Shown one piece after another: positions 55,046-63,557 of a stretch of 64,000 bases of DNA; position 1 is the first letter of the stretch; each line of letters begins with the position of its first letter. The stretch is taken from positions 835,501 to 899,500 of the forward strand of contig NZ_AP014690.1 in NCBI RefSeq assembly GCF_001547995.1, given 5' to 3'. Source of the DNA: Asaia bogorensis NBRC 16594. Lineage in GTDB: Bacteria > Pseudomonadota > Alphaproteobacteria > Acetobacterales > Acetobacteraceae. The notes under the pieces were generated by a model. The model was not told the origin of the DNA. It ran no database searches and saw only the letters and a list, made by a program, of their open reading frames with translations. A program made the position numbers and the translations under genes.

Positions 55046-56917
55046 ATGGCCGAAGAACACAGAAAGGTGCTGCCAGGCGCACTGGCAGCCCTTGGCATCG
55101 TTTTTGGTGATATCGGCACCAGCCCACTCTACACCCTCCAGACCGTCCTGAACGACACAGGCTCGACCGACCGGGTGACCTTGCTCGGTGGGTTCTCCCT
55201 GCTTGTCTGGACGATGATCATGGTGGTTGCGGTGAAATACGCGACCGTGGTCATGCGGGCAGATAACCGGGGGGAGGGCGGTATCCTCGCCCTGTTCTCG
55301 CTCGTTGGCGGCTCGTTCGGCAAACACTGGTATGCACGCGGGACGTTGCTCGCCGCAGCCGGGCTGTTCGGCGCAGCGCTGCTTTATGGTGACGGCGCCA
55401 TTACCCCGGCCATTTCGGTGCTCAGCGCCATCGAGGGCATTGGCGTTGTCACGAAGTCGCTCCAGCCTTACATCCTGCCCATCGCCACCGTCATCCTGTT
55501 TGGCATCTTCGCCATACAGCCGCTCGGGACAGCGCGTATCAGTGCCGTGTTCGGCCCGATCATGCTGGTCTGGTTTCTGGCTCTCGGTGGGATTGGTCTC
55601 TTCTCCCTGCTGCATGATCCCTCCGTGCTGGTGGGACTCAACCCCCTTTACGGTTTGCGGTTTCTGTATGAGCACGGCGCGAACAGCCTGATCATCCTGG
55701 GGGCGGTTTTTCTCTCGGTAACGGGTGCTGAAGCGCTCTATGCCGATATGAGCCATGTGGGCCGGCCCAGCGTACGCCTTGCCCTTGCGGTGATCGTGCT
55801 GCCCATGCTGGTGCTGAGCTATGCCGGGCAGACGGCTTTTCTGGTCAGCCATCCGCAGGTGAAGGATAATCCGTTCTTTGCTTCCATGCCGCATGGTCTT
55901 GTGCTGCCCATGGTCATTCTGGCGACCTTCGCCACGATCATTGCCAGCCAGGCCATCATCACCGGCGCCTTCACGCTCACGCGTCAGGCCATGCAGCTTG
56001 GCTGGTTCCCGAGCCTCAACATCCGCCAGACCTCGGATGAGGAATACGGGCAGATCTACGTGTCTGTAGTGAACTGGGCGCTGATGATCGTCACACTGCT
56101 CATCGCGCTCAGCTTCAAGAGTTCGGATGCCCTGTCCGGTGCCTATGGCACGGCGGTGTCCACCACCATGCTCATGACGACCCTGCTCATTTTCGATGTC
56201 ATGCGTGAACGCTGGTCATGGCCACTCTGGAAGGCCCTGCCGATTGCGCTTTGCTTCTCGGTGGTCGACGTTGCGTTCTTCGTCGCCAATCTGCTCAAGA
56301 TCGACAAGGGCGGCTATGTGCCCCTACTGATCGGCCTGTTCATCTATGTGATCATGACCACCTGGCGTCGCGGTATCACCCTCCTGCGTGCTGGCCTTGC
56401 TCCCTTGGGTGAGCGTTCAGACAAGGTGCTGCAGAAGCTGCGTGACGGAGAGCTGATCCGCACACCCGGCGCTGCGGTGTTCCTCTCGCGCTATGAGACG
56501 GCTCTGCCACCCATCGTGATGCGCCACGTTGCCGATTTCCATTGCCTGCCCGAACATGTCGTTATCCTGAATGTGAAATTCGATACGGTGCCCCGTGTGC
56601 CAGCCGATGAGCGCATGTCGGTCAAGGATGTCGGCCACGGTATCTGGACCGTGAATGTCAGCTTTGGCTTCGTGGAAATACCGAACCTTTACTATGTGCT
56701 GGGTCAGGCCAAGGAGGCGGGCTGTGGTCTCGATCTCGAGACGGTCGTTTTCTTTGCGGGCGATGACGATGTGGTGCCTGACCTCAAGACACCCAAAATG
56801 GTCTCGCCGCGTCGTATCCTTTTCGGTTTTCTCTATCGCAATGCTGTGCGGGCCTCTGACCGCTTCACCCTGCCACGCGAACGACTGATCGAGATTGGCC
56901 ATCAGGTCGAGATCTGA
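55046..56917 (+). CDS. kup: Low-affinity potassium transporter Kup
   Basis: Proton-coupled K+ uptake protein of the KUP/HAK/KT family in the inner membrane. The 623-residue protein begins with the family signature LGIVFGDIGTSPLYTL, followed by GGILALFSLVGG and GAALLYGDGAITPAISVLSA. There are about twelve transmembrane helices over residues 15-440 and a soluble C-terminal domain (about 455-623). The signature ADMSHVGRPSVRLA is also present. Length is standard. It starts 28 bases after the 71-aa gene; a hairpin follows the stop. Confidence 0.95.
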   Translation: MAEEHRKVLPGALAALGIVFGDIGTSPLYTLQTVLNDTGSTDRVTLLGGFSLLVWTMIMVVAVKYATVVMRADNRGEGGILALFSLVGGSFGKHWYARGTLLAAAGLFGAALLYGDGAITPAISVLSAIEGIGVVTKSLQPYILPIATVILFGIFAIQPLGTARISAVFGPIMLVWFLALGGIGLFSLLHDPSVLVGLNPLYGLRFLYEHGANSLIILGAVFLSVTGAEALYADMSHVGRPSVRLALAVIVLPMLVLSYAGQTAFLVSHPQVKDNPFFASMPHGLVLPMVILATFATIIASQAIITGAFTLTRQAMQLGWFPSLNIRQTSDEEYGQIYVSVVNWALMIVTLLIALSFKSSDALSGAYGTAVSTTMLMTTLLIFDVMRERWSWPLWKALPIALCFSVVDVAFFVANLLKIDKGGYVPLLIGLFIYVIMTTWRRGITLLRAGLAPLGERSDKVLQKLRDGELIRTPGAAVFLSRYETALPPIVMRHVADFHCLPEHVVILNVKFDTVPRVPADERMSVKDVGHGIWTVNVSFGFVEIPNLYYVLGQAKEAGCGLDLETVVFFAGDDDVVPDLKTPKMVSPRRILFGFLYRNAVRASDRFTLPRERLIEIGHQVEI

Positions 56918-56933
56918 CCTGACATGTTTGCGA

Positions 56934-56951
56934 CCCTTCAGTGATGAAGGG
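56934..56951 (+). terminator. Hairpin after kup (possible terminator)
   Basis: Stem CCCTTCA (56934-56940) and TGAAGGG (56945-56951) with a GTGA tetraloop, 16 bases after the kup stop. No T-tract follows, so termination is uncertain. Confidence 0.4.
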
Positions 56952-57014
56952 CGTTACGCTCACCTCGCTCCGATGTCAGTAATGCGACGGGGCCAGACTG
57001 GAAGGAATTATACC

Positions 57015-57356
57015 ATGCGTCATCTTCTCGGCTGCACGCTCATGGCAGCAAGCCTCATCATCACGCTTCCGCAGGCTATGGCCGAGCCGGGTGGCTGCCT
57101 GAAATACGGCGCGGCGGGTGCCGTAGGCGGCCATCTGGTCAATCACGGCGTGCTGGGTGCCGTGGGCGGCTGCGCGACGGGAATGTATCGCCGTCATGAA
57201 TACCGCAAGGAAGCCAAGGAGAAGGCAGCGGCTTATGACAAGGAGCATCCGGGCGCCAAGGGCAGCTATGAGGAGAAGGCTACGGCTTACGATGTCGAAC
57301 ACTCGACGCAGCCGGGAAAATCCGCCCCGTCTGACGCCCCGCCGCCGAAGAACTGA
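57015..57356 (+). CDS. Small secreted glycine-rich protein, unknown
   Basis: A 113-residue protein with a signal peptide (about 1-24, ending QAMAEP), a Gly/Ala-rich hydrophobic stretch (AAGAVGGHLVNHGVLGAVGG, two GAVGG units) and a charged, Lys/Glu-rich tail with two related segments (EKAAAYDKEHPGAKG and EKATAYDVEHSTQPG). GGAAGGAA lies eight bases before the ATG at 57015; longer upstream extensions run into kup-proximal sequence. The glycine-zipper look suggests a periplasmic or membrane-associated protein of the 2TM/OmpA-lipoprotein style. No function can be assigned. Confidence 0.75.
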   Translation: MRHLLGCTLMAASLIITLPQAMAEPGGCLKYGAAGAVGGHLVNHGVLGAVGGCATGMYRRHEYRKEAKEKAAAYDKEHPGAKGSYEEKATAYDVEHSTQPGKSAPSDAPPPKN

Positions 57357-57693
57357 AGCCGCCTCCAGCGAACCCGGCCGATGAGAGTCCCGTTGCCATC
57401 GGGGTAGTCCTTTCATCGACTGCGCGTCGTCTACCAAGGTATCAACTGGTACCAGAAGGCTCGTCCCACTGAGGAGCATGACGTCCCGGAGGGAAAGGCT
57501 GAACACCACGAAATCCGAGACCCCGGCAAGGCATCATCTTCTGATGCGCTGCCGGGGTTTTTTGTGGGCGCATCTCGAACATCAGGCGACAAACGCTAAT
57601 TAATCGGTAACCTTAAAGTAACGCATTGTATCTTGTGTCAAACTATGACAATCAGGCCTCAATATCCCAGTTTCGCGGATCAGCACGCCCGTC
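57357..57693. other. Intergenic region with coding-like remnant and terminator
   Basis: An open frame without a start codon runs from 57408 to 57599, and its middle (YQKARPTEEHDVPEGKAEHH) resembles the charged tail of the preceding protein. It ends beyond a good terminator hairpin at 57521-57563. It may be a decayed duplicate of the gene at 57015. The rest, up to the glycosyltransferase start, should hold that gene's promoter. Confidence 0.35.
57521..57563 (+). terminator. Rho-independent terminator
   Basis: Stem CCCCGGCA (57521-57528) and TGCCGGGG (57550-57557), with an inner GCATC/GATGC stem, followed by six T. It closes the transcript of the small secreted protein. Confidence 0.9.
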
Positions 57694-58881
57694 ATGTCTG
57701 TCACACTGCCTATTCGCCCCCCTGCGGCACAGCAGCCTCTTTCGCGCATCGGCATTGTCCTGCGTGACTTCCGTCTCGGCGGTAGTGAGCGCGTGGCCAT
57801 CGGCCTTGCCAATTTCTGGGCCTCCTGCGGCCTTGAGGTTGTCATCATGGCCGGGCGGGGGACCGGACCGTTGCGTGCACTTGTTGCGAGGGGCGTGGCG
57901 ATCGTGGATTTCGCCATTACCGCACGGCTGAATGATACGGCTCTGGTCTGGATGCTCGCATGGCGGGCCCGGCATCGTGCGGCCGGCTTTGCCTTCGATG
58001 CTGTCTACATACCGGGGAACAGCCATTGGCCGGTCGTGCCCCTTTTGGCCACACTGACGCGCGAAAAGCGTCCGTTCATTCTTGCGCAGGTCAGTTCACC
58101 TGTCTGTCGCGAAGGCCGCTCTCCTGCGGCGCAGTCGCGCTACGACCGTCGCATGCGTACTCTGTTACGCCACGCTGATCGGGTCACAACGCTCAGTCAT
58201 GATCTGGCGCAGCAGACGCGTGAAATCCTGAGAGGAACACCGGTCGATGTGGTCCCGCTTCCGGCGCTGTGGGATGAGGCCCCCCCGTCACCGGTACCGA
58301 CGGACAGCAAGACCATTCTGGCGGCTGGGCGTCTTACTGCCATCAAGGGATTTGACGGCCTAATACGGGCTTTTCGCCTCGTGCTCGTGCGTCATCCCCA
58401 GGCAAAGCTCGTGATCTGCGGCGAGGGCGAAGCGCGCGCCGAGCTGGAAACCCTCATTGAGCAGCTCGACCTGTCAGGCCGGGTGTCGCTTTGCGGCTAT
58501 GTGCCCTCCATACGGGAAGCCCTTACGGAATCGCGGGTTTTCGCCCTGACGTCTCATTGCGAGAGCTTTGGCGCGGTGCTGATCGAGGCTCTGGCTGCCG
58601 GACGTCAGGTTGTCGCGACAGACTGCTCACCCGCGGTGGGCACATTCATCACGAGCCGTTCTGCGGGGCGGATCGTACCCACGCGTGACGAAGTGGCGCT
58701 GGCCAGTGCTCTGGCCGATGTGCTGGACGAGGCACCGACCCTGCCCGCGGACCTGACCCCTCTGGTGGATCGCTTTCATGTCTCGCATGGGGGGCGGCTT
58801 TTCCTCACGCTCATGCAGCCGCGACAGACGATCACTCCGGGGCTGGCAGGGCAGGGCTTTGACAAAACGGCCCGCGCGTAA
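57694..58881 (+). CDS. Family 4 glycosyltransferase (GT-B fold)
   Basis: A 395-residue GT4 enzyme transferring a sugar from a nucleotide donor, probably in surface polysaccharide synthesis. The N-terminal acceptor domain starts IGIVLRDFRLGGSERVAIGL. The C-terminal donor domain has ILAAGRLTAIKGFDGLIRAF, LVICGEGEARAELE, LCGYVPSIREAL and the EX7E motif in HCESFGAVLIEALAAG. A flippase gene follows after 14 bases on the same strand, which supports a polysaccharide or lipid-linked glycan role. No polymerase or further transferases are present, so this is a partial pathway or works with genes elsewhere. Confidence 0.9.
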   Translation: MSVTLPIRPPAAQQPLSRIGIVLRDFRLGGSERVAIGLANFWASCGLEVVIMAGRGTGPLRALVARGVAIVDFAITARLNDTALVWMLAWRARHRAAGFAFDAVYIPGNSHWPVVPLLATLTREKRPFILAQVSSPVCREGRSPAAQSRYDRRMRTLLRHADRVTTLSHDLAQQTREILRGTPVDVVPLPALWDEAPPSPVPTDSKTILAAGRLTAIKGFDGLIRAFRLVLVRHPQAKLVICGEGEARAELETLIEQLDLSGRVSLCGYVPSIREALTESRVFALTSHCESFGAVLIEALAAGRQVVATDCSPAVGTFITSRSAGRIVPTRDEVALASALADVLDEAPTLPADLTPLVDRFHVSHGGRLFLTLMQPRQTITPGLAGQGFDKTARA

Positions 58882-58895
58882 TCTGTTGCCTGATC

Positions 58896-60224
58896 ATGGG
58901 TTCTGAACAACGCTCGGCGCTGCACCGCATCTTCAGCAATACCGGCTTTCTGGTTTCCAGCCGCATCATCAATGCGCTGTGCAGTTTTGCCTATGTGGCA
59001 TGGGCTGCGCACACGCTGGGCCTGAAAACCTTTGGTGTGCTGCTTCTGATCACCACCTTCGTCATGCTCGTTTCAGACATGACGCATCTTCAGTCATGGC
59101 AAACGCTGCTGCATTATGGCGCTGCGTCATATGAGGCACGGGATCGCAGGCGTTTCATGCCCATACTGGGCTATTGCATGCGCTCGGACATGCTCAGCGG
59201 TCTGGCGGGGCTGGTTGGCGGTCTGATTGTGATTGCCGTCGCGGGCACGCATTTTCTGGGCTGGTCGGACGCGGTCAAGCGTGATGCCTCATGGATGATG
59301 CTCACGGTCGCCTTCATGAATACGGGGTGGTCCACGGGGCTGATCCGGCTAAGCAACCGTTTCGGGCTGGCAGCCCTGTTCGATTTCGTTTCGACCTGTG
59401 TTCGTACGATCGGTTATCTGATCGGCTATCTGCTGCACGCTTCGCTGGAGTTCTTCCTGTTCGTCTGGTTCCTGCATCAGGCAGCTTTATTCGTCGTGAC
59501 CAGCCTCGGTGGGTTTATCCTTCTGCGCCGTCATATGGGGCGGGATATCGGGTTCTTCTCCTGCCTTTTTTGTGCCGCGGATATTGTCGGTATCTGGGGG
59601 TTCACCATCAGGGTCAGCGTCAATCAGATCCTCGATGCTGTGTTCCGTCAGGGTGGTACGCTCATTATCGGTGCCGTGCTCGGCGCGCGTGATGTCGCGA
59701 TTTATCGCGTGACCAAGCAGATATGCGATGGTCTTGCCAAACCGGCCCAGATGATGATCCCGAGCCTGTACCCGGAATTCGTACGGTTTCGCGACAGCCA
59801 GAACTGGCAGGCCTTGCGCCATGTCACGCGACGCCTGGCACTGGTGATTATCGGGTTTTCGATACTGGCAGTGCTTGTGGCACTGTTCGGGGGCAAGGCG
59901 ATCCTGCATCTCATGCTGCATGACAGTTTTGCCCATGAGCGCCTCATCATTCTTCTCATGGTATGCAGCGCCCTGCTTGAGGTGTGCATCATACCGCTTG
60001 AGACATTGCTGACCGTTATGGGGCGGCTTGCGATCATCCTGAAATATCGGCTCGCCGTCATGGTGCTCTATTTTGTCGTGCTGGCGGGCCTCATGTCAGT
60101 CATCGGCGTGACAGGGGCGGCTCTGGCCAGCGTGGCGTGCTCAGTGATGATTTTCGCCCTCTGCCTGTTTCTTGCCGCGCGCTGGATCTCTCCGCGCTGG
60201 GCTGAACGCTATGGCGTAGTGTGA
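58896..60224 (+). CDS. Polysaccharide flippase (Wzx/MATE-like membrane protein)
   Basis: A 442-residue protein with about twelve helices, of the oligosaccharide flippase superfamily. It begins with the typical HRIFSNTGFLVSSRIINALC segment, followed by YVAWAAHTLGLKTFGVLLL. Central LSNRFGLAALFDFVSTCVR and LDAVFRQGGTLIIGAVLGAR segments are also family-like. It should move lipid-linked glycan to the periplasmic face. It lies 14 bases after the GT4 gene, so both are probably co-transcribed. The ribosome site is weak. The glycan is unknown. Confidence 0.85.
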   Translation: MGSEQRSALHRIFSNTGFLVSSRIINALCSFAYVAWAAHTLGLKTFGVLLLITTFVMLVSDMTHLQSWQTLLHYGAASYEARDRRRFMPILGYCMRSDMLSGLAGLVGGLIVIAVAGTHFLGWSDAVKRDASWMMLTVAFMNTGWSTGLIRLSNRFGLAALFDFVSTCVRTIGYLIGYLLHASLEFFLFVWFLHQAALFVVTSLGGFILLRRHMGRDIGFFSCLFCAADIVGIWGFTIRVSVNQILDAVFRQGGTLIIGAVLGARDVAIYRVTKQICDGLAKPAQMMIPSLYPEFVRFRDSQNWQALRHVTRRLALVIIGFSILAVLVALFGGKAILHLMLHDSFAHERLIILLMVCSALLEVCIIPLETLLTVMGRLAIILKYRLAVMVLYFVVLAGLMSVIGVTGAALASVACSVMIFALCLFLAARWISPRWAERYGVV

Positions 60225-60338
60225 GGGAATTGTTACCTGAGCGCTCGGCAGATCCGTGACGGGTTTACTAAGAGGGTTTCGGAACGCTGGAGCATGATGC
60301 GGCCACGTCTACGGTTGAGTGTCTTATACCCCCAACCT

Positions 60339-60617
60339 CTATCGACGGCCTCCTTCCGATCGGTCCAGTGCCAGAAACAGCAGAGCAGCGATGCCGAGGC
60401 ACACAGGGGTGACCGACGCGCCGCCATATTCGTGTCCCCCTGCGATATCGCGCACGATGCCGAATGCCCAGTGATGATCGGGGAAGACGAATAATCCGAC
60501 ATGCGAAGGCCAGAAGCAGCGCATCAGCCCGACCGACATAAAGGCAAGGCACATCAACCACGAGAGCAGCCGTGTTGCGTGCAGATCGGGGCGCGATCTC
60601 GCGATGGTAGATTGCAC
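60339..60617 (-). CDS. Small membrane protein, unknown (GTG start)
   Basis: A 92-residue protein with hydrophobic stretches at about 16-32 (RLLSWLMCLAFMSVGLM) and 68-84 (VTPVCLGIAALLFLALD) and an aromatic, His-rich loop between (FVFPDHHWAFGIVRD). The start is GTG at 60617 with a full GGAGG eight bases upstream, which is the main reason to accept it. It is encoded opposite to both neighbours, so it has its own promoter. No family is recognised. Confidence 0.6.
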   Translation of the reverse strand: MQSTIARSRPDLHATRLLSWLMCLAFMSVGLMRCFWPSHVGLFVFPDHHWAFGIVRDIAGGHEYGGASVTPVCLGIAALLFLALDRSEGGRR

Positions 60618-60927
60618 GATTTTATCCTCCGTTCATGCGTTCTATCCGGGGTGTCAGCAGCGGTCGGGAAACTTGCCAGCGGATGTTCGGAACATCTCGC
60701 AGGGGCGACCGTTCACGCAAGATGTTTCTTCATCGCGATAATCTGGCAGCCATGAAGAGATCACACGGTACCGCCGATCAAACCGCTGGAGAAAGGCGGT
60801 GTCGCGTGAACGACCATGACTGTCTTTCTCAAGCACTTGGCAGGTCAATGGCGATAATCTAATGGCCCGATGACAGTAATCGATCGATTAATTCATTTTT
60901 TAATCTAATTATGGTGGTAGTGAAGAC
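60618..60927. other. Divergent promoter region, AT-rich near the MFS gene
   Basis: About 310 bases without a supported gene. The segment 60884-60912 (GATCGATCG-like and TTAATT/AATTA runs) is much more AT-rich than the surroundings and probably carries the MFS promoter and a regulator site. No regulator gene lies next to it. Confidence 0.4.
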
Positions 60928-62205
60928 GTGAAAGAGGCACAGGCGGACAGGGCGCCGGCAGAGGCCGGGTCGATGCGGGGTCCTTCGGCCAGCAGCCGGG
61001 CCGGGCTGGATGCAACCAATTTTTTTCTGGCCGATGTGCAGGATGGTGTCGGTCCATACCTGACCGTCTATCTCGCCAGTGCGCGACACTGGCAGGCGGG
61101 GCCGATTGGCGTTGCCATGGCCATGACAGGGCTTGCCACGGCGCTTTGCCAGATCCCTGCGGGGTTGATGGTGGACTCGATCCGCTACAAACGCGCCCTT
61201 GTGGCAATCTCTGCGGTGATCACGGCCCTGAGCTGCATCCTGATCATCGCGGTACCCGGCATGGCCCCTGTTCTGGCAGCGCAGATCATGATGGGAGCGG
61301 CTGCCGCGGTCATACCGCCAGCGCTTGCCGCCATTTCACTGGGGCTTGTGGGGCGTCGCCGCTTGCCCGGTCGTATCAGTCGCAACCAGGGTATCAACCA
61401 TTTCGGTTCCTTCGCCTCAGCGGCGCTGGCCGGGCTCTGCGGGCAATACTGGGGACTGAACTGGATTTTCTATCTGGTTTGCGGCTCTGCTCTGGCCAGT
61501 GCTCTGGCGCTCTTACTCATACGGCCGGGTGAGATTGACCAGAAGGTTGCGCGTGGCAGCGAGGATGACTCAAACGAACCGCCTGTCTCCATCGGCTCTC
61601 TCCTAAGCCAACGTCCCGTCTGGGTGTTTCTTTGCTCCATCGTGCTGTTTCACCTGGGCAATGCCGCCATGCTGCCTTTTGCCGGTCAGGTCATGGCCAA
61701 AAGCCATCCGGGTTCCGAAACCGTTACGTTGAGCGCCTGCGTGATCGTTGCTCAGTTCGTGATGATGCTCGTGGCCTGGGGGGTTGGGCGCGCAATGGCG
61801 CGAGGCATCGGGCGTAAGCCCATCTTCCTGCTCGCTTATGCCATCCTGCCGATACGCGGCTTGCTGTTCACGTGGTTCGACGCGCCGGGGGCCATCATTG
61901 CCATTCAGGTGCTGGATGGTATCGCGGCCGGTATCTTCGGCGTGATCGCCATCATCATCGCGGCTGATCTGACGCATGGAACGGGGCGGTTCAACTTCCT
62001 CCAGGGCATGGTGGCGCTGAGCGTCGGCATCGGCGGTGGGCTAAGCAATCTGATTGGCGGATACATCGTGCAGCTCGAAGGTTATCACGCCGGCTTTCTC
62101 TCACTCACGGTCATTGCTGTAATGGCGCTGGTATTTTTCCTGACGCTCATGCCCGAAACACGTGACCCGGATGAGCAGGGCGTCCCTGCTTCCGTGACAG
62201 CCTGA
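60928..62205 (+). CDS. Major facilitator superfamily transporter
   Basis: A 425-residue protein with about twelve helices and the MFS layout: GPYLTVYLASARHWQAGPIG in helix 1-2, GLMVDSIRYKRALVAIS in the conserved helix 2-3 loop, and a charged central loop at about 200-222 (EIDQKVARGSEDDSNEP). The substrate is unknown; an exporter of drug or metabolite is the common outcome in this group. The start is GTG at 60928 (a shorter ATG start at 60973 is possible); the first 25 residues are soluble. The next gene, an ArsB-like permease, follows after 12 bases, so the two are probably one operon. Confidence 0.87.
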   Translation: MKEAQADRAPAEAGSMRGPSASSRAGLDATNFFLADVQDGVGPYLTVYLASARHWQAGPIGVAMAMTGLATALCQIPAGLMVDSIRYKRALVAISAVITALSCILIIAVPGMAPVLAAQIMMGAAAAVIPPALAAISLGLVGRRRLPGRISRNQGINHFGSFASAALAGLCGQYWGLNWIFYLVCGSALASALALLLIRPGEIDQKVARGSEDDSNEPPVSIGSLLSQRPVWVFLCSIVLFHLGNAAMLPFAGQVMAKSHPGSETVTLSACVIVAQFVMMLVAWGVGRAMARGIGRKPIFLLAYAILPIRGLLFTWFDAPGAIIAIQVLDGIAAGIFGVIAIIIAADLTHGTGRFNFLQGMVALSVGIGGGLSNLIGGYIVQLEGYHAGFLSLTVIAVMALVFFLTLMPETRDPDEQGVPASVTA

Positions 62206-62217
62206 GGAACAACCGCC

Positions 62218-63456
62218 ATGGACGCGCTTATCCTGTGGGGGGCCTGTCTTTTCGCTGTAGCGGGATTACTGCTACGGCCGTGGCAATTGCCCGAGGCGCT
62301 ATGGACGTCACTCGCCGCCGTAACCCTGCCGCTTGCAGGGATTCTTGCTTGGCCAGATGTTGGCCGGGCAATCGCCTCGGGCAAGGAAGTGTATCTGTTT
62401 CTGCTGGGCATGATGCTGCTGAGCGAAGTGGCACGGCAGGAAAAGCTGTTCGACTGGCTGGCGGCCCTCGCGCTGAGCCGGGCGCGCAGTTCCGGGCAAA
62501 GGCTGTTCCTGATCATTTTTGCTGTCGCAATCGTCACAACGGCCTTTCTCTCGAATGATGCCACGATCATCCTGCTGACACCGCCCGTTATTGCGGTTGC
62601 CAGCAAGGCCAAGATCGATCCTTATCCCTCGCTTCTTGCCTGCGCCTTTGTTGCCAATGCGGCGAGCTTTCTCCTTCCTATCAGCAATCCGGCCAATCTC
62701 GTGCTTTACGGAGGGGCACCGCCCGGACTGGTGCCCTGGTTGGGGCGTTTCCTCGCGCCATCCTGTATGGCGATCGGGATCAGCTTTGTGATGCTTTTCT
62801 TGATGATGCGACACAGGATCAAGGTGGAATTCAGCCAGTCGGAACCGTTGCCGAAGCTAGATGCGACGGCGCGTTTCAGTGCGCTGGCCCTGTTTGTTAT
62901 CACGCTGCTGCTGACCCTCGTTTCTTTTATGCATGGTTCGCTGGGCTGGGCCACAGCCGCGGGAGGCGTGGCGCTTTATGCCGTGATAACGTTGCGCCGC
63001 CGCCAGTCTCCTCTGCCAGGGCTCAGCGAAATTTCCTGGTCGGTTTTTCCGCTTGTTGCCAGTCTCTTCGTGCTTGTCGCAGCCGTTGAGCAGAGTGGTG
63101 TTATCGCCTCGCTTGTCCGGTTCATCTTCGCCTGTGGTCACGGCACTGAGGCCGTCATGGTAACGGGCTTTGGCATGGCCATTCTGAGCAATATCATCAA
63201 CAACCTGCCTTCGGGCCTGATGGCCGCCCAGCTTGCCCCGATGCTCTCATCCCATGGGAGCGCCTTTCAGGATGCGTTGTTGATTGGTGTGGATCTGGGT
63301 CCGAACATGACGCTGAGCGGATCTCTGGCAACGGTGCTCTGGCTGATTATCCTGCGCAAGCACGATCTTGAAATGAGCTATGGGCGCTTCATGTGCTTTG
63401 GCATGGCGCTGACCGTACCCGCCCTGATTGCCGCTTTGCTTGTTCTGATGATCTGA
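62218..63456 (+). CDS. ArsB/NhaD-type (ion transporter superfamily) permease
   Basis: A 412-residue membrane protein with eleven to twelve helices. The ArsB/citrate-transporter fold shows in FLLGMMLLSEVARQEKLFDW, TAFLSNDATIILLTPPV, FLLPISNPANLVLYGG, and the repeat half ILSNIINNLPSGLMAA with DLGPNMTLSGSLATVLW. Arsenite export is the family's best known role, but arsR, arsC and other resistance genes are absent here, so another anion or a dicarboxylate is possible. GAGGAAC lies ahead of the ATG, 12 bases after the MFS stop. Confidence 0.88.
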   Translation: MDALILWGACLFAVAGLLLRPWQLPEALWTSLAAVTLPLAGILAWPDVGRAIASGKEVYLFLLGMMLLSEVARQEKLFDWLAALALSRARSSGQRLFLIIFAVAIVTTAFLSNDATIILLTPPVIAVASKAKIDPYPSLLACAFVANAASFLLPISNPANLVLYGGAPPGLVPWLGRFLAPSCMAIGISFVMLFLMMRHRIKVEFSQSEPLPKLDATARFSALALFVITLLLTLVSFMHGSLGWATAAGGVALYAVITLRRRQSPLPGLSEISWSVFPLVASLFVLVAAVEQSGVIASLVRFIFACGHGTEAVMVTGFGMAILSNIINNLPSGLMAAQLAPMLSSHGSAFQDALLIGVDLGPNMTLSGSLATVLWLIILRKHDLEMSYGRFMCFGMALTVPALIAALLVLMI

Positions 63457-63557
63457 GTGCAGGTGTTTCACCCCCGTTAGCGTGAGAGGCGGATTGTATC
63501 ATTGGATGTCATCTGGAAGACTGGGGACCTCCCGACCGATACGAGGCTGCTTTTCGC

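Noticed and set aside
60884-60915. AT-rich imperfect inverted repeat before the MFS gene as a specific operator
   Set aside because: The arms match poorly and AT-richness alone explains them; no regulator gene is adjacent.
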